Shown here piece after piece: positions 33,659-44,815 of a stretch of DNA of 48,458 bases. Both the position numbers and the translations under genes were made by a program. The notes under the pieces are model-generated. The model did not search any database. It was not told the DNA's origin and saw only the letters and a program-made list of their open reading frames with translations. Within the stretch, counting starts at the first letter, position 1. Each line of letters starts with the position of its first letter. This stretch comes from Planctomycetota bacterium (GTDB lineage Bacteria > Planctomycetota > J058): NCBI GenBank assembly GCA_019636275.1, contig JAHBXY010000061.1, positions 1 to 48,458 of the forward strand. Reading direction: 5' to 3'.

Positions 33659-35158
33659 GTGGACCTGACCCGCAAGAGCGGCCTCCTCCTCCATCCCACC
33701 TCGCTGCCTGGCCCCTTCGGCATGGGCGACCTCGGCCCCGCCGCCTACCAGTTCGTGCGCGACCTGCAGCAGGCCGGGCAGCAGGTGTGGCAGGTCCTGC
33801 CGCTGCAGCCGCCCGACTGCCACGGCTCGCCCTACGCGGCCAGCTCGGCCTTCGCCGGCGACCCCATGCTCGTGAGCGTCGAGGTGCTCCGCGACGAGGG
33901 GCTCCTCGAGCCGCGCGACTTCGACGGCCTGCCCACCTTCCCCGAGGGGCGGGTCACCTACGAGGCCTGCGCCGTGCGCGCGCAGCTCCTCGGCCGCGCC
34001 TTCGCCGCCTTCCGCGCCCAGGCCGGCCAGCGCGAGCGCATCGAGCTGGAGCAGTTCCGCGAGGAGAACGCCTTCTGGCTGGAGGACCACGCCCTGTTCG
34101 TGGCCCTGCGCGACGCCTACGGCGCCCCCTACTGGGACCGCTGGCCGGAGCAGCTCCGCCGCCACGTGCCCCACGCGCTGGTGCAGGCGCGGCGCGAGCA
34201 CGAGCACGCCGTCGACGCCGAGGTGTTCCGGCAGTGGCTGTTCCACCGCCAGTGGTCGCGCCTGCGCTCGTTCGCGCACGGCCTCGGGGTGAAGATCTTC
34301 GGCGACGTGCCGATCTTCGTCGCCCGCGACAGCTCGGACGTCTGGGCCCGCCCGGAGCTGTTCTTCGTCGACGAGCAGGGGGCGCCGAGCGTCGTCGCCG
34401 GCGTCCCGCCCGACCTGTTCAGCGAGACCGGCCAGCTCTGGGGCAACCCGCTCTTCGACTGGACGATCCACGCCCGCGGCGGCTACGCCTGGTGGATCGA
34501 GCGCGTGCGCCACGCGCTGTCGCTCGTCGACATCCTGCGGATCGACCACTTCCGCGGCTTCGCCGGCTACTGGGAGATCCCGGCCGGCGCCGAGACCGCC
34601 ATCGACGGCCGCTGGGTGCCGGGGCCCGGCATGGCGTTCTTCCGCGCCATCCAGTCGGCCCTGGGCGACCTGCCGATCGTGGCCGAGGACCTGGGCGTGA
34701 TCACCGAGGACGTGACGGCGCTGCTCGAGGAGACCGGGTTCCCCGGGATGAAGGTCCTGCAGTTCGCCTTCGACGGCGACCCGAAGAACCCGTTCGTCCC
34801 CGAGCGCCACGACGAGCGGTCGGTGGTCTACACGGGCACCCACGACAACGACACGACGGCCGGCTGGCTGGCGAGCGAGCCGCCCGCCGTGCGCGCGCGC
34901 GTGGTCGAGCGCACGGGGTCCGACGACCCCGTGTGGGGCCTCGTGGAGCTGGCCTTCGCCTCGCCGGCCTTCCTGGCCGTCGTCCCGGCGCAGGACGTTC
35001 TGGGCCTGGGCAACGACGCGCGCATGAACCTCCCCGGGACCAAGAGCGACAAGAACTGGTCGTGGCGCCTCCGGCCGGGTCAGCTCGAGCTGGTCGCGCT
35101 CGAGCGCCTGCGCGAGCTCACGCTCCGCAGCGGCCGGGCGCCGGCCGCCGCGGTGTGA
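33659..35158 (+). CDS. malQ: 4-alpha-glucanotransferase (amylomaltase)
   Basis: This 499-residue GH77 enzyme transfers alpha-1,4-glucan segments and releases glucose, used in maltodextrin and glycogen turnover in the cytosol. The catalytic residues are visible: nucleophile D296 (RIDHFRG), acid/base E343 (VAEDLG) and stabilising D396 (GTHDND). N-terminal LLLHPTSLPGPFGMGDLG and YAASSAFAGDP are family hallmarks. The length is normal. The start is GTG 33659 with AAGAGGG upstream. It stands alone; glgA is the only other glucan gene here. Repeat A begins at its stop. Confidence 0.97.
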   Translation: MDLTRKSGLLLHPTSLPGPFGMGDLGPAAYQFVRDLQQAGQQVWQVLPLQPPDCHGSPYAASSAFAGDPMLVSVEVLRDEGLLEPRDFDGLPTFPEGRVTYEACAVRAQLLGRAFAAFRAQAGQRERIELEQFREENAFWLEDHALFVALRDAYGAPYWDRWPEQLRRHVPHALVQARREHEHAVDAEVFRQWLFHRQWSRLRSFAHGLGVKIFGDVPIFVARDSSDVWARPELFFVDEQGAPSVVAGVPPDLFSETGQLWGNPLFDWTIHARGGYAWWIERVRHALSLVDILRIDHFRGFAGYWEIPAGAETAIDGRWVPGPGMAFFRAIQSALGDLPIVAEDLGVITEDVTALLEETGFPGMKVLQFAFDGDPKNPFVPERHDERSVVYTGTHDNDTTAGWLASEPPAVRARVVERTGSDDPVWGLVELAFASPAFLAVVPAQDVLGLGNDARMNLPGTKSDKNWSWRLRPGQLELVALERLRELTLRSGRAPAAAV

Positions 35159-35332
35159 CCGCGCTCACCGCTCGATCTGAGAGCGGAGCGAGCCGATCGA
35201 GCGGTGGCGCGCATCCCCGAGCGAAGGCCGCGAAGCGGCCGGAGCGAAGGGCGACAGGTGCCTCGGTGCGGATCGGAGCAAGGGTCCCGCTCCATGACGT
35301 GGACGTCATCACGAGCGACTGCCGCCGTGAGC
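35159..35332 (+). repeat. Dispersed intergenic repeat A, copy 2
   Basis: It begins directly after the malQ stop and matches copy 1 (7697-7868). The stem near its start is 9 bases (35169-35177 with 35195-35203). In both copies the next plus-strand gene starts within 50 bases of the repeat end. Remaining spacer bases 35333-35380 hold the kinase promoter signal. Confidence 0.7.
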
Positions 35333-35368
35333 CGACTCGCGCCCTTCGATCGGCCGGCCGGCGCCAGG

Positions 35369-35374
35369 TAGAGT
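35369..35374 (+). promoter_or_regulatory. Leaderless-type -10 box of the kinase gene
   Basis: TAGAGT lies six bases before GTG 35381. TTCGAT 18 bases upstream of it is a weak -35 candidate. Confidence 0.55.
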
Positions 35375-35380
35375 CTCTCC

Positions 35381-37361
<1,981 letters not shown>

Positions 37362-37390
<29 letters not shown>

Positions 37391-37944
37391 CCGGCACGTC
37401 CGCGTCCACGATCAGCCGCACGAAGCGCCCGGTCTCGAGGTCGAACAGCGCGCGGAAGCCCGAGGCCCCGAACACGACCTGTCGCCGCCAGGCGTCGCTG
37501 CCCTGAGGCGCGACGAAGACGTTGGCGCACACGAGGCGCCGATCGCGCAGGACGATGCCGGCCCACTGCCGGACGCAGCCGTCCAGGCGCGCGCCGAGCC
37601 ACGGCGCGCGCGGGTCCTCGTGGATCGCCAGGAACACCGGCAGGGCGTCCTCGGCCCAGGCCACGACCTCGGGCGTGGGCGTCCAGACGCCGCCCGCGCC
37701 GACGTGCCGCGCCAGGGTCCGGGCGGCGGCCTCGTCGAGGACGACGGTCCGCGCGTCGACGACCCGCGGCCCGGGCGGCTCGGGCCAGGCGGAGCAGCCG
37801 ACCGGCGGCCGCCGGCCGGGGCGACGCGCCGCGCGCGAGCGGCCGGTGCTGGTCGGGGTCGGGACAAGGCGGGGCGCAGACGCACGCCGTGGCGGCGACG
37901 AGCAGCAGACCGGCCGTGGCGGCGCGGGCGACGCGCGTGGTCAT
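37362..37944 (-). pseudogene. Frameshifted lipoprotein gene
   Basis: An N-terminal frame starts at ATG 37944 behind GGAGG and encodes a lipoprotein-like signal (AGLLLVAATAC) and a Cys-Pro-rich stretch. The C-terminal part lies in another frame: from about 37800 down to the TGA at 37362 it encodes a plausible conserved domain (VVDARTVVLDEAAARTLARH, then VFLAIHEDPRAPWLG, RQVVFGASGFRALFDLE). That frame has no start behind a ribosome-binding site. A single indel around 37790-37850, a run of C and G blocks, would join them into about 190 residues. This is either a recent mutation or a sequencing error. The 3' end overlaps the kinase gene by 29 bases, converging. Confidence 0.65.
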
Positions 37945-38013
37945 GACCACCTCCGCGCCCCTCGACCGGGCGCCGCGCCGCCGCATTCGACCAGGCCTGT
38001 CCTCTGAGCGCGC

Positions 38014-39483
38014 TCAGCGGATGAACGCGCGCGCCGCCCCGCCCGACGAGTTGATGAACACGGTCTTCTGCTCGGTGAAGAAGCGCAGCCCCTCCTCGCC
38101 CATCTCGCGCTCGCCCACGCCCGTGGACTTCATGCCGCCGAAGGGGAGCTGGGCCTCGCCGCCGACGGTGGCCTCGTTGACGTGGACCATGCCGGTCTCG
38201 ACCTCCTCGACGAAGCGCATGCAGGCGCGCACGTCGCGGGAGAAGAGCGAGCTCGTGAGGCCGAACTCGACGGCGTTGGCCAGGCGGATCCCCTCGTCGA
38301 GGTCCTTGATCGTCGTCACGGCCAGCACCGGGCCGAAGACCTCCTCCTGGAACAGGCGCGAGCCGGGGCGCACGTCGCCGAAGACGGTCGGCTCGACGAA
38401 GAAGCCGTGGTCGAGCCCGGCCGGGCGCCCGCCGCCCGTGAGCAGCCGCGCGCCCTCCTGCTTGCCGATGTCGATGTAGCTCAGGTCCTGCCGGAGCTGC
38501 TTCTCGTCGACCGCCGGGCCCATCTGCGAGGCCTCGTCGAGCCCGGGGCCGACCTTGAGGCGCCGCGCCCCCTCGACGACGGCCTCGGTCAGGGCGCCGG
38601 CCACGTCCTGGTGCACGAGCAGGCGGCTGGTCGCGGTGCAGCGCTGGCCCGTCGAGCCGAAGGCGCCGTTGATGACGGCCGCCGCGACGGCATCGACGTC
38701 GGCGTCGGCGAGGACGATCACGGCGTTCTTGCCGCCCATCTCGCAGGTGACCTTGGCCCCGCGGCGCGCCGCCTGGGAGTAGAGGTTGATCCCGATCTGG
38801 TTCGAGCCCGTGAACGAGATCGCCCGGACGGCCGCGTGGTCGACCAGGGCCGACCCGACCTCCCGGCCCGGGCCGACGAGCATCTGCAGGACGCCCGGCG
38901 GGAGGCCGGCCTCCTCGAAGACCTCGACCATGAGGCCGCAGGTCGCGGGGGTGAGCTCGGCGGGCTTGATGATCACGGCGTTGCCGGCGACGAGCGCCGG
39001 GGCCGTCTTCCACACCGGGATGGCCCAGGGGAAGTTCCAGGGCGTGATCAGCCCGACGACGCCCAGCGGGCGGCGGATCGTGTAGGTGAACACGTCGGGC
39101 AGCTCGCAGGGGAGCGTGCGCCCGCCCATGCGGAAGCCCTCGCCGGCGTAGAACTCGAGCACGGCGATGCCCTTGTCGACCTCGCCGCGGGCCTCGCGCA
39201 GGACCTTGCCCTGCTCGCGGGTCATCGTGCGCGCGATCTCCTCCTTGCGGCGCCGGGCGACCTCGACCGCGCGCGCCAGCACGCGGCCGCGCGCCGGGGC
39301 CGGGGTGGCGGCCCAGCCGCGCTGCGCGGCGACCGCCCCCTGCACGGCGCGCTCGAGGTCCGCCGCGGTGGCCGCGGGGAACTCGTCGATCACGTCGCGC
39401 GTGTCGGCCGGGTTGACGTTCGCGATGCGCCGCTCGGACGCGGGGGTGAACCAGGCGCCGTCGATGTAGCTGCCGCTGGGCAT
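38014..39483 (-). CDS. Aldehyde dehydrogenase, 2,5-dioxovalerate type likely
   Basis: This 489-residue NAD(P)-dependent enzyme oxidises an aldehyde to an acid through a thioester. Catalytic residues seen: C282 (GSTGQRCTATS), E248 (CEMGG), N150 (TPWNFP) and K173 (IIKPAE). The segment GEGFRMGGRTLPCELPD and the PVWKTAPALVAGNAV run resemble alpha-ketoglutaric semialdehyde (2,5-dioxovalerate) dehydrogenases of sugar-acid and hydroxyproline catabolism. No pathway genes are adjacent, so the substrate is inferred from resemblance. ATG 39483 follows GCGAGG. The GMC oxidoreductase gene is divergent. Confidence 0.9.
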   Translation of the reverse strand: MPSGSYIDGAWFTPASERRIANVNPADTRDVIDEFPAATAADLERAVQGAVAAQRGWAATPAPARGRVLARAVEVARRRKEEIARTMTREQGKVLREARGEVDKGIAVLEFYAGEGFRMGGRTLPCELPDVFTYTIRRPLGVVGLITPWNFPWAIPVWKTAPALVAGNAVIIKPAELTPATCGLMVEVFEEAGLPPGVLQMLVGPGREVGSALVDHAAVRAISFTGSNQIGINLYSQAARRGAKVTCEMGGKNAVIVLADADVDAVAAAVINGAFGSTGQRCTATSRLLVHQDVAGALTEAVVEGARRLKVGPGLDEASQMGPAVDEKQLRQDLSYIDIGKQEGARLLTGGGRPAGLDHGFFVEPTVFGDVRPGSRLFQEEVFGPVLAVTTIKDLDEGIRLANAVEFGLTSSLFSRDVRACMRFVEEVETGMVHVNEATVGGEAQLPFGGMKSTGVGEREMGEEGLRFFTEQKTVFINSSGGAARAFIR

Positions 39484-39505
39484 GGGGGACCTCGCAAGGG
39501 GCGCG

Positions 39506-39511
39506 ATTCTA
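39506..39511 (-). promoter_or_regulatory. Candidate -10 box of the aldehyde dehydrogenase gene
   Basis: TAGAAT lies 22 bases before ATG 39483, giving a leader of about 15 bases with GAGG in it. It shares the divergent spacer with the GMC promoter. Confidence 0.45.
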
Positions 39512-39587
39512 TGCGATCGCCGCCCGCCGGCGCAGGGCGCAACCCGCACGGATCCGGGCGGCCTCGCGGCGGGCCGGGGCGACCGGG

Positions 39588-39593
39588 TATGGT
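39588..39593 (+). promoter_or_regulatory. Leaderless-type -10 box of the GMC oxidoreductase gene
   Basis: TATGGT lies eight bases before GTG 39602, with no ribosome-binding site. Confidence 0.5.
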
Positions 39594-39601
39594 TCGCCAA
39601 G

Positions 39602-41239
39602 GTGACGCACACCGAGGACACCTGGGACTTCGTGATCGTCGGCTCCGGCTTCGGGGGCAGCGTCAGCGCCCTGCGCCTGGCCGAGAAGGGCTACCGCGTC
39701 CTCGTCCTGGAGAAGGGCCGCCGCCTGGGCCCCGACGAGTTCCCGCGCAGCAACTGGCAGCTCTGGCGCTGGCTGTGGCTGCCGCGGCTGGGCTTCCGCG
39801 GCCTGTTCAAGATGACCTTCTTCCCGCACGTCACCGTCGTCTCGGGCGTCGGCGTGGGCGGCGGCTCGCTGGTCTACGCCAACACCCTGCCCGTCCCGGA
39901 CGACGACTTCTTCCGCGCGCCCTCGTGGGGCGGGCTGGCCGACTGGAAGGAGGAGCTCGCCCCGCACTACGCCACCGCGCGGCGCATGCTCGGGGCGGTC
40001 ACGAACCCGCACCTGACGCACACCGACGACGTGCTGCGCGAGGTCGCCCGGGACCTGGGCAAGGCCGACAAGCACAAGGCGACCGACGTGGCCGTGTACT
40101 TCGGCGCGCCCGGCGAGACCGTGCCCGACCCGTTCTTCGGCGGCGAGGGCCCGGCGCGGACGGGCTGCACGCTCTGCGGCGGCTGCATGCTCGGCTGCCG
40201 CGTCGGCGCCAAGAACACGCTCGACAAGAACTACCTGTGGCTGGCCGAGCGGCGCGGCGTCGTCGTCGAGCCCGAGACCGAGGTCACCTGGGTCCGCCCG
40301 GCGGGCGCCGCCGACGGGGCCGACGGCTACGTGGTCGAGGCCCGCCAGCGCCGCGGCGGCCGCACGCGCCCGGTGACCTTCCGGGCCCGGCAGGTGATCT
40401 TCGCCGGGGGCGTCCTCGGGACGGTGGACCTGCTCCTGCGCCTCAAGGAGCGCCCGGACGGCCTCCCGCGCCTCTCCGGGCGGCTGGGCCAGTTCGTGCG
40501 CACCAACTCGGAGGCGCTGCTGGGGATCGTCGCCGGCCGGCGCGACCGCGACCTCTCGCGGGGCATCGCCATCGGCTCGATCCTGCACACCGACCCGTGG
40601 TCGCACATCGAGCCCTGCCGCTACCCGGCGGGCTCCGGCTTCTTCCGCCTGATGACCCTGCCCCACGTCACCGGCGCGCGCCTGCTCACGCGCCTGGCGC
40701 AGATGCTCGGGGTCGTCGCGCGCCACCCGCTGCGGATGCTCCGCACCTGGCTCGTGCCCGACTTCGCCCGCCACAGCGTGATCCTCCTCTACATGCGCAC
40801 GCTCGAGGGCTACCTGCGCCTCCGTCGCGGCCGCGGCCTGACGACCGGCCTGCGCGCGGGCATGGTCACCGACCTCGACGAGGGCCCGCCGCCGGCGGCC
40901 TCGATCCCGGAGGCCACCGACCTGGCCCGCCGCATCGCCCACAAGCTCGACGGGATCCCGCAGAGCCTGGCCAGCGAGACGCTCCTCGGGATCCCCACGA
41001 CGGCGCACATCCTCGGCGGCTGCGTCATGGGCCCCGGGCCCGCCGACGGCGTGATCGACGCCCGGCACCGCGTCTTCGGCTACGAGGGGCTCTACGTGGT
41101 CGACGGCTCGGCCGTGTCGGCCAACCCCGGCGTGAACCCGTCGCTGACGATCACGGCGCTGGCCGAGCGGGCGATGACGTTCATCCCGGCCCGGGCGGCG
41201 GCTCACGGTCAGTCGGCCGGGGTGCCCGCCGGGCGCTGA
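39602..41239 (+). CDS. GMC-family FAD oxidoreductase
   Basis: This 545-residue flavoprotein has the N-terminal FAD site (VIVGSGFGGSVSALRLAEKG), a VGVGGGSLVYAN segment, and the C-terminal GMC ending (HILGGCVMG, then VDGSAVSANPGVNPSLTITALAERAM). A Cys cluster, CTLCGGCMLGC near 180-190, is kept in the cholesterol-oxidase-like branch of the family and may bind an iron-sulfur centre. It probably oxidises a sterol-like or other lipophilic alcohol, with unknown electron acceptor. Start GTG 39602 is supported by the FAD motif 10 residues later and TATGGT upstream. The 3' end overlaps the converging HEAT-repeat gene by 31 bases. Confidence 0.9.
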   Translation: MTHTEDTWDFVIVGSGFGGSVSALRLAEKGYRVLVLEKGRRLGPDEFPRSNWQLWRWLWLPRLGFRGLFKMTFFPHVTVVSGVGVGGGSLVYANTLPVPDDDFFRAPSWGGLADWKEELAPHYATARRMLGAVTNPHLTHTDDVLREVARDLGKADKHKATDVAVYFGAPGETVPDPFFGGEGPARTGCTLCGGCMLGCRVGAKNTLDKNYLWLAERRGVVVEPETEVTWVRPAGAADGADGYVVEARQRRGGRTRPVTFRARQVIFAGGVLGTVDLLLRLKERPDGLPRLSGRLGQFVRTNSEALLGIVAGRRDRDLSRGIAIGSILHTDPWSHIEPCRYPAGSGFFRLMTLPHVTGARLLTRLAQMLGVVARHPLRMLRTWLVPDFARHSVILLYMRTLEGYLRLRRGRGLTTGLRAGMVTDLDEGPPPAASIPEATDLARRIAHKLDGIPQSLASETLLGIPTTAHILGGCVMGPGPADGVIDARHRVFGYEGLYVVDGSAVSANPGVNPSLTITALAERAMTFIPARAAAHGQSAGVPAGR

Positions 41240-42471
41240 CGCCGCGCCAGGTGGTCACGCCAGGCGGCCGCGCTCGCGCCGACGGGCGCGCCCGTGAGCC
41301 GGCGGAGCGCGGTCACGTAGGCCTGGCGGACGGCCACGGGCTCGCGCGCCTGCTCGGCCACGTCGAGCCGCTCGGCGAGCTCGGCGAGGACCCACTCGCG
41401 CTCCGCCTCGCGCGCCGCCGGCACGAGGGCCAGCGCCGCGAGCGCCGCCTGGCGCTGCTCCTGGGCCCCCTCGCCCTCGAGGCGCAGGAGCAGGGCGACG
41501 CCGTCCTCGTCGCCGACCGCCCCGAGCGCCGCGAGCGCCGTCGCCAGCGGGCGCCCCGCTCGCCCCGCCGCGGGCCGCCCCTCGACCACCGCCCGGTCGA
41601 TCCAGGCGACGAGGTACGGCGTGGCGGCGCTGGCGGCCGTCGCCTGGAGGAGCTGGTGGCCGAGCGTGCGGCGCGCGTCGTCGAGCGGCGCCTCGCCTTG
41701 CCCCGGCGGACGGTCGAGCGCCTCGACGAGCGGCCGGGCGACCACGTCGCCCGCGCGCCGCGCCGTGGCGTCGAGGACCTCGAGCGCGTCGAGCGCCTGG
41801 TCGAGCGGCCCGCGCAGGAGCGTGGGCAGCAGGGCGCCGACGGTGGCCTCGCCGCCGCAGCGGGCGAGCGCGCGCAGGCAGCGGCCGCGCAGGTGCTGAT
41901 CGGCCCCGGCGAGCAGCGCGAGCAGCCGGCCCTCGACCTCCGGCGCGCGCCGCCCGACCTCGCCCAGCCGGGTGAAGGCGTCGAAGGGCGCCTGCCCGCG
42001 CAGGGTCCCGGCCACCTCGAGCAGCGCCGCGAGCTCGACCTCCTCCCCGCAGGCGGCCAGGGCCTCGAAGGCCAGCGGGCGCAGGTGCGCGGCGGCCTCG
42101 GCGTTCATGGCCAGCACGTCGACGAGCGCCGCCGGGTCCGCCGCGAGGACCGCCAGGCGGCCCTCGCGCTCCTCCGCGAGCTGCTCGCGCGCCGCCTCGC
42201 GCTCCTCGGGCGAGGGGGGCTCGGCCGGGGCGTCGTCCTCTTCCTCCGGCGCCGCGGCCGGGCTGCCCGCCGCGAGCCGCTCGAGCGCCTCGAGCTCGGC
42301 CAGCCGCTCGAGCACGAGCAGCCGCCGGTCCTCGGGCGCGCGCGGCTGCCAGGGGGTGGTCGCGGCGGCGGTCGTCGCGGCGGCGCGCGTCACCTGCGCG
42401 CGGGCGGCCGCGGCGTCGAGCAGGGGGAGGAGGAGGCCGGCGACGGCGATCAGGCCGAGGCGTGGGCTCAC
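41209..42471 (-). CDS. Secreted HEAT-repeat protein of the minor-pilin operon
   Basis: This protein of 420 residues starts at GTG 42471 in a GTGA overlap with the PilX-like gene. It has a Sec signal (LIAVAGLLLPLLDAAAARA), an acidic coiled region (about 50-115) and eight or so HEAT-like helix pairs (about 120-400) with the Ala/Leu/Gly pattern and recurring ALAALGAVGDED-type turns. It should sit in the periplasm as an adaptor or scaffold. It is the last gene of a pilin-like operon, so a role in pseudopilus or secretion assembly is inferred. I know no named family for it. Confidence 0.8.
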   Translation of the reverse strand: MSPRLGLIAVAGLLLPLLDAAAARAQVTRAAATTAAATTPWQPRAPEDRRLLVLERLAELEALERLAAGSPAAAPEEEDDAPAEPPSPEEREAAREQLAEEREGRLAVLAADPAALVDVLAMNAEAAAHLRPLAFEALAACGEEVELAALLEVAGTLRGQAPFDAFTRLGEVGRRAPEVEGRLLALLAGADQHLRGRCLRALARCGGEATVGALLPTLLRGPLDQALDALEVLDATARRAGDVVARPLVEALDRPPGQGEAPLDDARRTLGHQLLQATAASAATPYLVAWIDRAVVEGRPAAGRAGRPLATALAALGAVGDEDGVALLLRLEGEGAQEQRQAALAALALVPAAREAEREWVLAELAERLDVAEQAREPVAVRQAYVTALRRLTGAPVGASAAAWRDHLARRQRPAGTPAD

Positions 42472-43754
42472 GGGTCGATCTCGAGGCCGCCGGTGACCTT
42501 GTAGGCCAGGGTCCGGAAGGCCGTCCCGGTGGGCGTGCCGATCACGCGCCGGACCATGTCGATGCCCTCGGTCGAGAGCGCGATGTTGCGCCGGCTGGGG
42601 ACGCCGCCGCCGCCGATGCTCACCACCTGCTTCGTCGACGCCGTGAACCCGCCCTTCGACTTGACGTCGAGCAGCATGGCTCCGGTCTGCGAGTGCTCGT
42701 TGCCGCCGCCGTTGATGCGGATCAGCGGGCTCCCCGAGTTGGCGTTCGTGCCCAGGGTGTCCATCTCGAAGTAGACGATCCCGTGCAGGGCGGCGTTGCC
42801 GTTGAACACCAGCGCCGGGTCGGTGCCGGTCCAGTTGCTCGGCACCTTGATGATCATCAGCCCGTAGAACTGCGTGCCGCCGGGGATCGACACCGAGCCG
42901 CTCGTGCCCAGGTCGTACTTCACGATCACGGGGGCGTCGGCGGTGCCCATGTTGAAGCTGCTGGGGATCGGCGAGGTGGCGGTGCTGGCCGACGTCTCGC
43001 GCAGCGACTGGATCCACTCCTGCATGCTGCTGTAGGGGACCGCGTTCGAGTGCGTCGGGGTCGGCGACGTCGACTCCAGCGTGGCCCCGAGGATGTCGCC
43101 CGGGGGCGAGCCCACCCCCGCCCAGGTCGTGGCTGCCTCGGCGGTCGTGGCCACGGCCGAGCCCGACCCGGCCTGATCGCTCATGAGCCCGCCGCCGAGC
43201 GTGTGGTCGCGGCCCGAGATCTTGGGCGGGTTGCCCGACTTGTGCACCTGTAGCGTGGGGAGCGGTGAGCTCGAGACGACCGTCACGGCGCCGGGCATGT
43301 TCCCCGAGGGCGGGTTGCCGCTCACGACCTCCTCGATCCACACCTGCACCCCCGCGCGGATCCAGTCCGTCGCGACGGCGCCGCCCGTCGTGCGCACGCG
43401 CCCCTCGGCCTCGACCAGGAACACGCGCGTCGGGGTCGTCCGCGCCAGGCTCAGGCGGTAGTCGAACTGCCCGGCGAAGGCCGCCCCGCCGAACGCCTGG
43501 TCGGCGAGGACGATCGGCGCGCCGGCCGCGGGGATGTCGCCGGCGCTCAGCCGCAGGACGGCGCGCCGCATGGCCGCGTCGGCCACGGCGCGGGCCTGCG
43601 CGAGCGACACCTGCGTCGTGGCCTGCTGGTGCGAGGTCCGCGCGCTCTCGAGCAGGAGGAGCGTCATGCCGGTGAGCATGAGCAGGACCAGCATGACGAG
43701 GATGAGCGCGCTCCCCTCCCTGCGGGAGCGCGAGCGGCGGCGGCGGCGGTCCAT
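42468..43754 (-). CDS. PilX-like pilus assembly protein
   Basis: This 428-residue protein begins with a basic stretch (RRRRRSRSRREG), then SALILVMLVLLMLTGMTLLLL, the PilX N-terminal pattern, where the helix packs in a pilus or stays as membrane anchor. Gly precedes the mature Ser, as needed by prepilin peptidase. The rest is a long beta-rich Ser/Thr/Gly domain (about 130-428), larger than in PilX of Pseudomonas. AGAGAGG lies seven bases before ATG 43754. It is the third gene of the operon after PilV- and PilW-like genes and is coupled to the HEAT-repeat gene. Confidence 0.87.
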   Translation of the reverse strand: MDRRRRRSRSRREGSALILVMLVLLMLTGMTLLLLESARTSHQQATTQVSLAQARAVADAAMRRAVLRLSAGDIPAAGAPIVLADQAFGGAAFAGQFDYRLSLARTTPTRVFLVEAEGRVRTTGGAVATDWIRAGVQVWIEEVVSGNPPSGNMPGAVTVVSSSPLPTLQVHKSGNPPKISGRDHTLGGGLMSDQAGSGSAVATTAEAATTWAGVGSPPGDILGATLESTSPTPTHSNAVPYSSMQEWIQSLRETSASTATSPIPSSFNMGTADAPVIVKYDLGTSGSVSIPGGTQFYGLMIIKVPSNWTGTDPALVFNGNAALHGIVYFEMDTLGTNANSGSPLIRINGGGNEHSQTGAMLLDVKSKGGFTASTKQVVSIGGGGVPSRRNIALSTEGIDMVRRVIGTPTGTAFRTLAYKVTGGLEIDP

Positions 43755-43779
43755 GGGTCACCTCTCTCCGGGGGAGCGA

Positions 43780-44334
43780 TCAGTCGAGGACGGGGCGGAC
43801 GAAGATCGTGCGGCTGACGGTGGTCGACCTGGTCTGGGGCGCGCCGTCGGGCGCGACGCCGATCTGCCGCGCGAGCGTCAGCGAGACGGTGATCGTCTCG
43901 TCGGTCAGCGGCGCCTGCTGGGGCGTGACCGTGAAGGCGGTGACGCCGCGGGCGAGGACCCGCGGCAGCCCGGCGTAGACCGGGTGGTCGTGCAGGAGCT
44001 CGCCGCCGGCCACGCGGTAGACGAACGCGGCCGCCTCGAACTCCTCGGCGCCGGTGAGGGCGTCCCAGTGGGAGACGCGGAACACGCTCACCTGGCCCGC
44101 GGTGATCGCCACGTGCCCCCGGTCCGTGGCCTTGAGGTCGGTCACGAGCTGGTTGAGCGCCCTGGCGGCCTCGAGCTGCATCTGGTCGATCGCCAGCGAC
44201 TGGTTGAGCTGCTGCGAGCTGCCGCTGAACGTGCTCAGCGCCACGGCGAACATCCCGGCGAGCAGGGTGAACGCGATCAGCACCTCGAGGAGCGTGAAGC
44301 CGCCGCGCGGCTCAGAAGCTCGACAGGTAGGCAT
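43780..44334 (-). CDS. PilW/GspJ-like minor pilin
   Basis: This 184-residue prepilin has a type III signal: MPTCRASEPRGG then FTLLEVLIAFTLLAGMFAVA, with Glu at +5. A helix and a beta-rich globular domain follow. The start ATG 44334 lies 23 bases inside the preceding PilV-like gene. It is the second gene of the operon; together these minor pilins should prime a type IV pilus or pseudopilus. Confidence 0.88.
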   Translation of the reverse strand: MPTCRASEPRGGFTLLEVLIAFTLLAGMFAVALSTFSGSSQQLNQSLAIDQMQLEAARALNQLVTDLKATDRGHVAITAGQVSVFRVSHWDALTGAEEFEAAAFVYRVAGGELLHDHPVYAGLPRVLARGVTAFTVTPQQAPLTDETITVSLTLARQIGVAPDGAPQTRSTTVSRTIFVRPVLD

Positions 44335-44815
44335 ACAGCCGGACCTCCATGGTGCTGCGCGAGGCGCCGGTCCAGGTGAGCGAGAGCCGCGTCGGGAGGA
44401 CGAGCACGTCGCCCGCGGGCACCGCCACGTCGGTGGTGTCACCGTCCCCGTTGATGTCGACCGGGAAGGCGAGCGCGAGCGCCTCGGCGCCGCCGGGCCC
44501 GGGCTCGTCGCGGTAGACGGTCAGCGTGCGCGTGACGTTGCCGAGCCCCGGGATCGTGGGCGTGGAGGACGCCGGCTGCGCGAGGACCTGCGCGATCGTC
44601 ATCGCGCGCAGCTCCTCGAGGTAGGTGGAGAGCGCCTGCTCGGCCACCCGCCGCTCCTCGGAGAGCTGCCGCTGCGTGTTCGATGTCGAGATCGCCCCGC
44701 CGAAGGCGAGGAGCGCGATCGAGAGCAGGGCCAGCGACACCATCAGCTCGATGAGCGAGAAGGCCGCCCGTCCGCTCCCGCGTCGCCCCGACCACGACCT
44801 GAGGCTCTCCCGCAC
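44312..44815 (-). CDS. PilV/GspI-like minor pilin
   Basis: This prepilin of 167 residues starts at GTG 44815 behind a strong AGGAGG. The leader is MRESLRSWSGRRGSGRA, then FSLIELMVSLALLSIALLAF with Glu at +5. The cleavage-site residue is Ala instead of Gly, which prepilin peptidases tolerate less well. A globular domain with DINGDGDTTD (an EF-hand-like Asp loop, possible Ca binding) follows. It is the first gene of the four-gene operon and divergent from the GTPase cluster. Confidence 0.87.
   Translation of the reverse strand: MRESLRSWSGRRGSGRAAFSLIELMVSLALLSIALLAFGGAISTSNTQRQLSEERRVAEQALSTYLEELRAMTIAQVLAQPASSTPTIPGLGNVTRTLTVYRDEPGPGGAEALALAFPVDINGDGDTTDVAVPAGDVLVLPTRLSLTWTGASRSTMEVRLYAYLSSF

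Noticed and set aside
39509..41206. A 565-codon minus-strand frame opposite the GMC oxidoreductase
   Set aside because: It mirrors the GMC gene and contains no recognisable domain.
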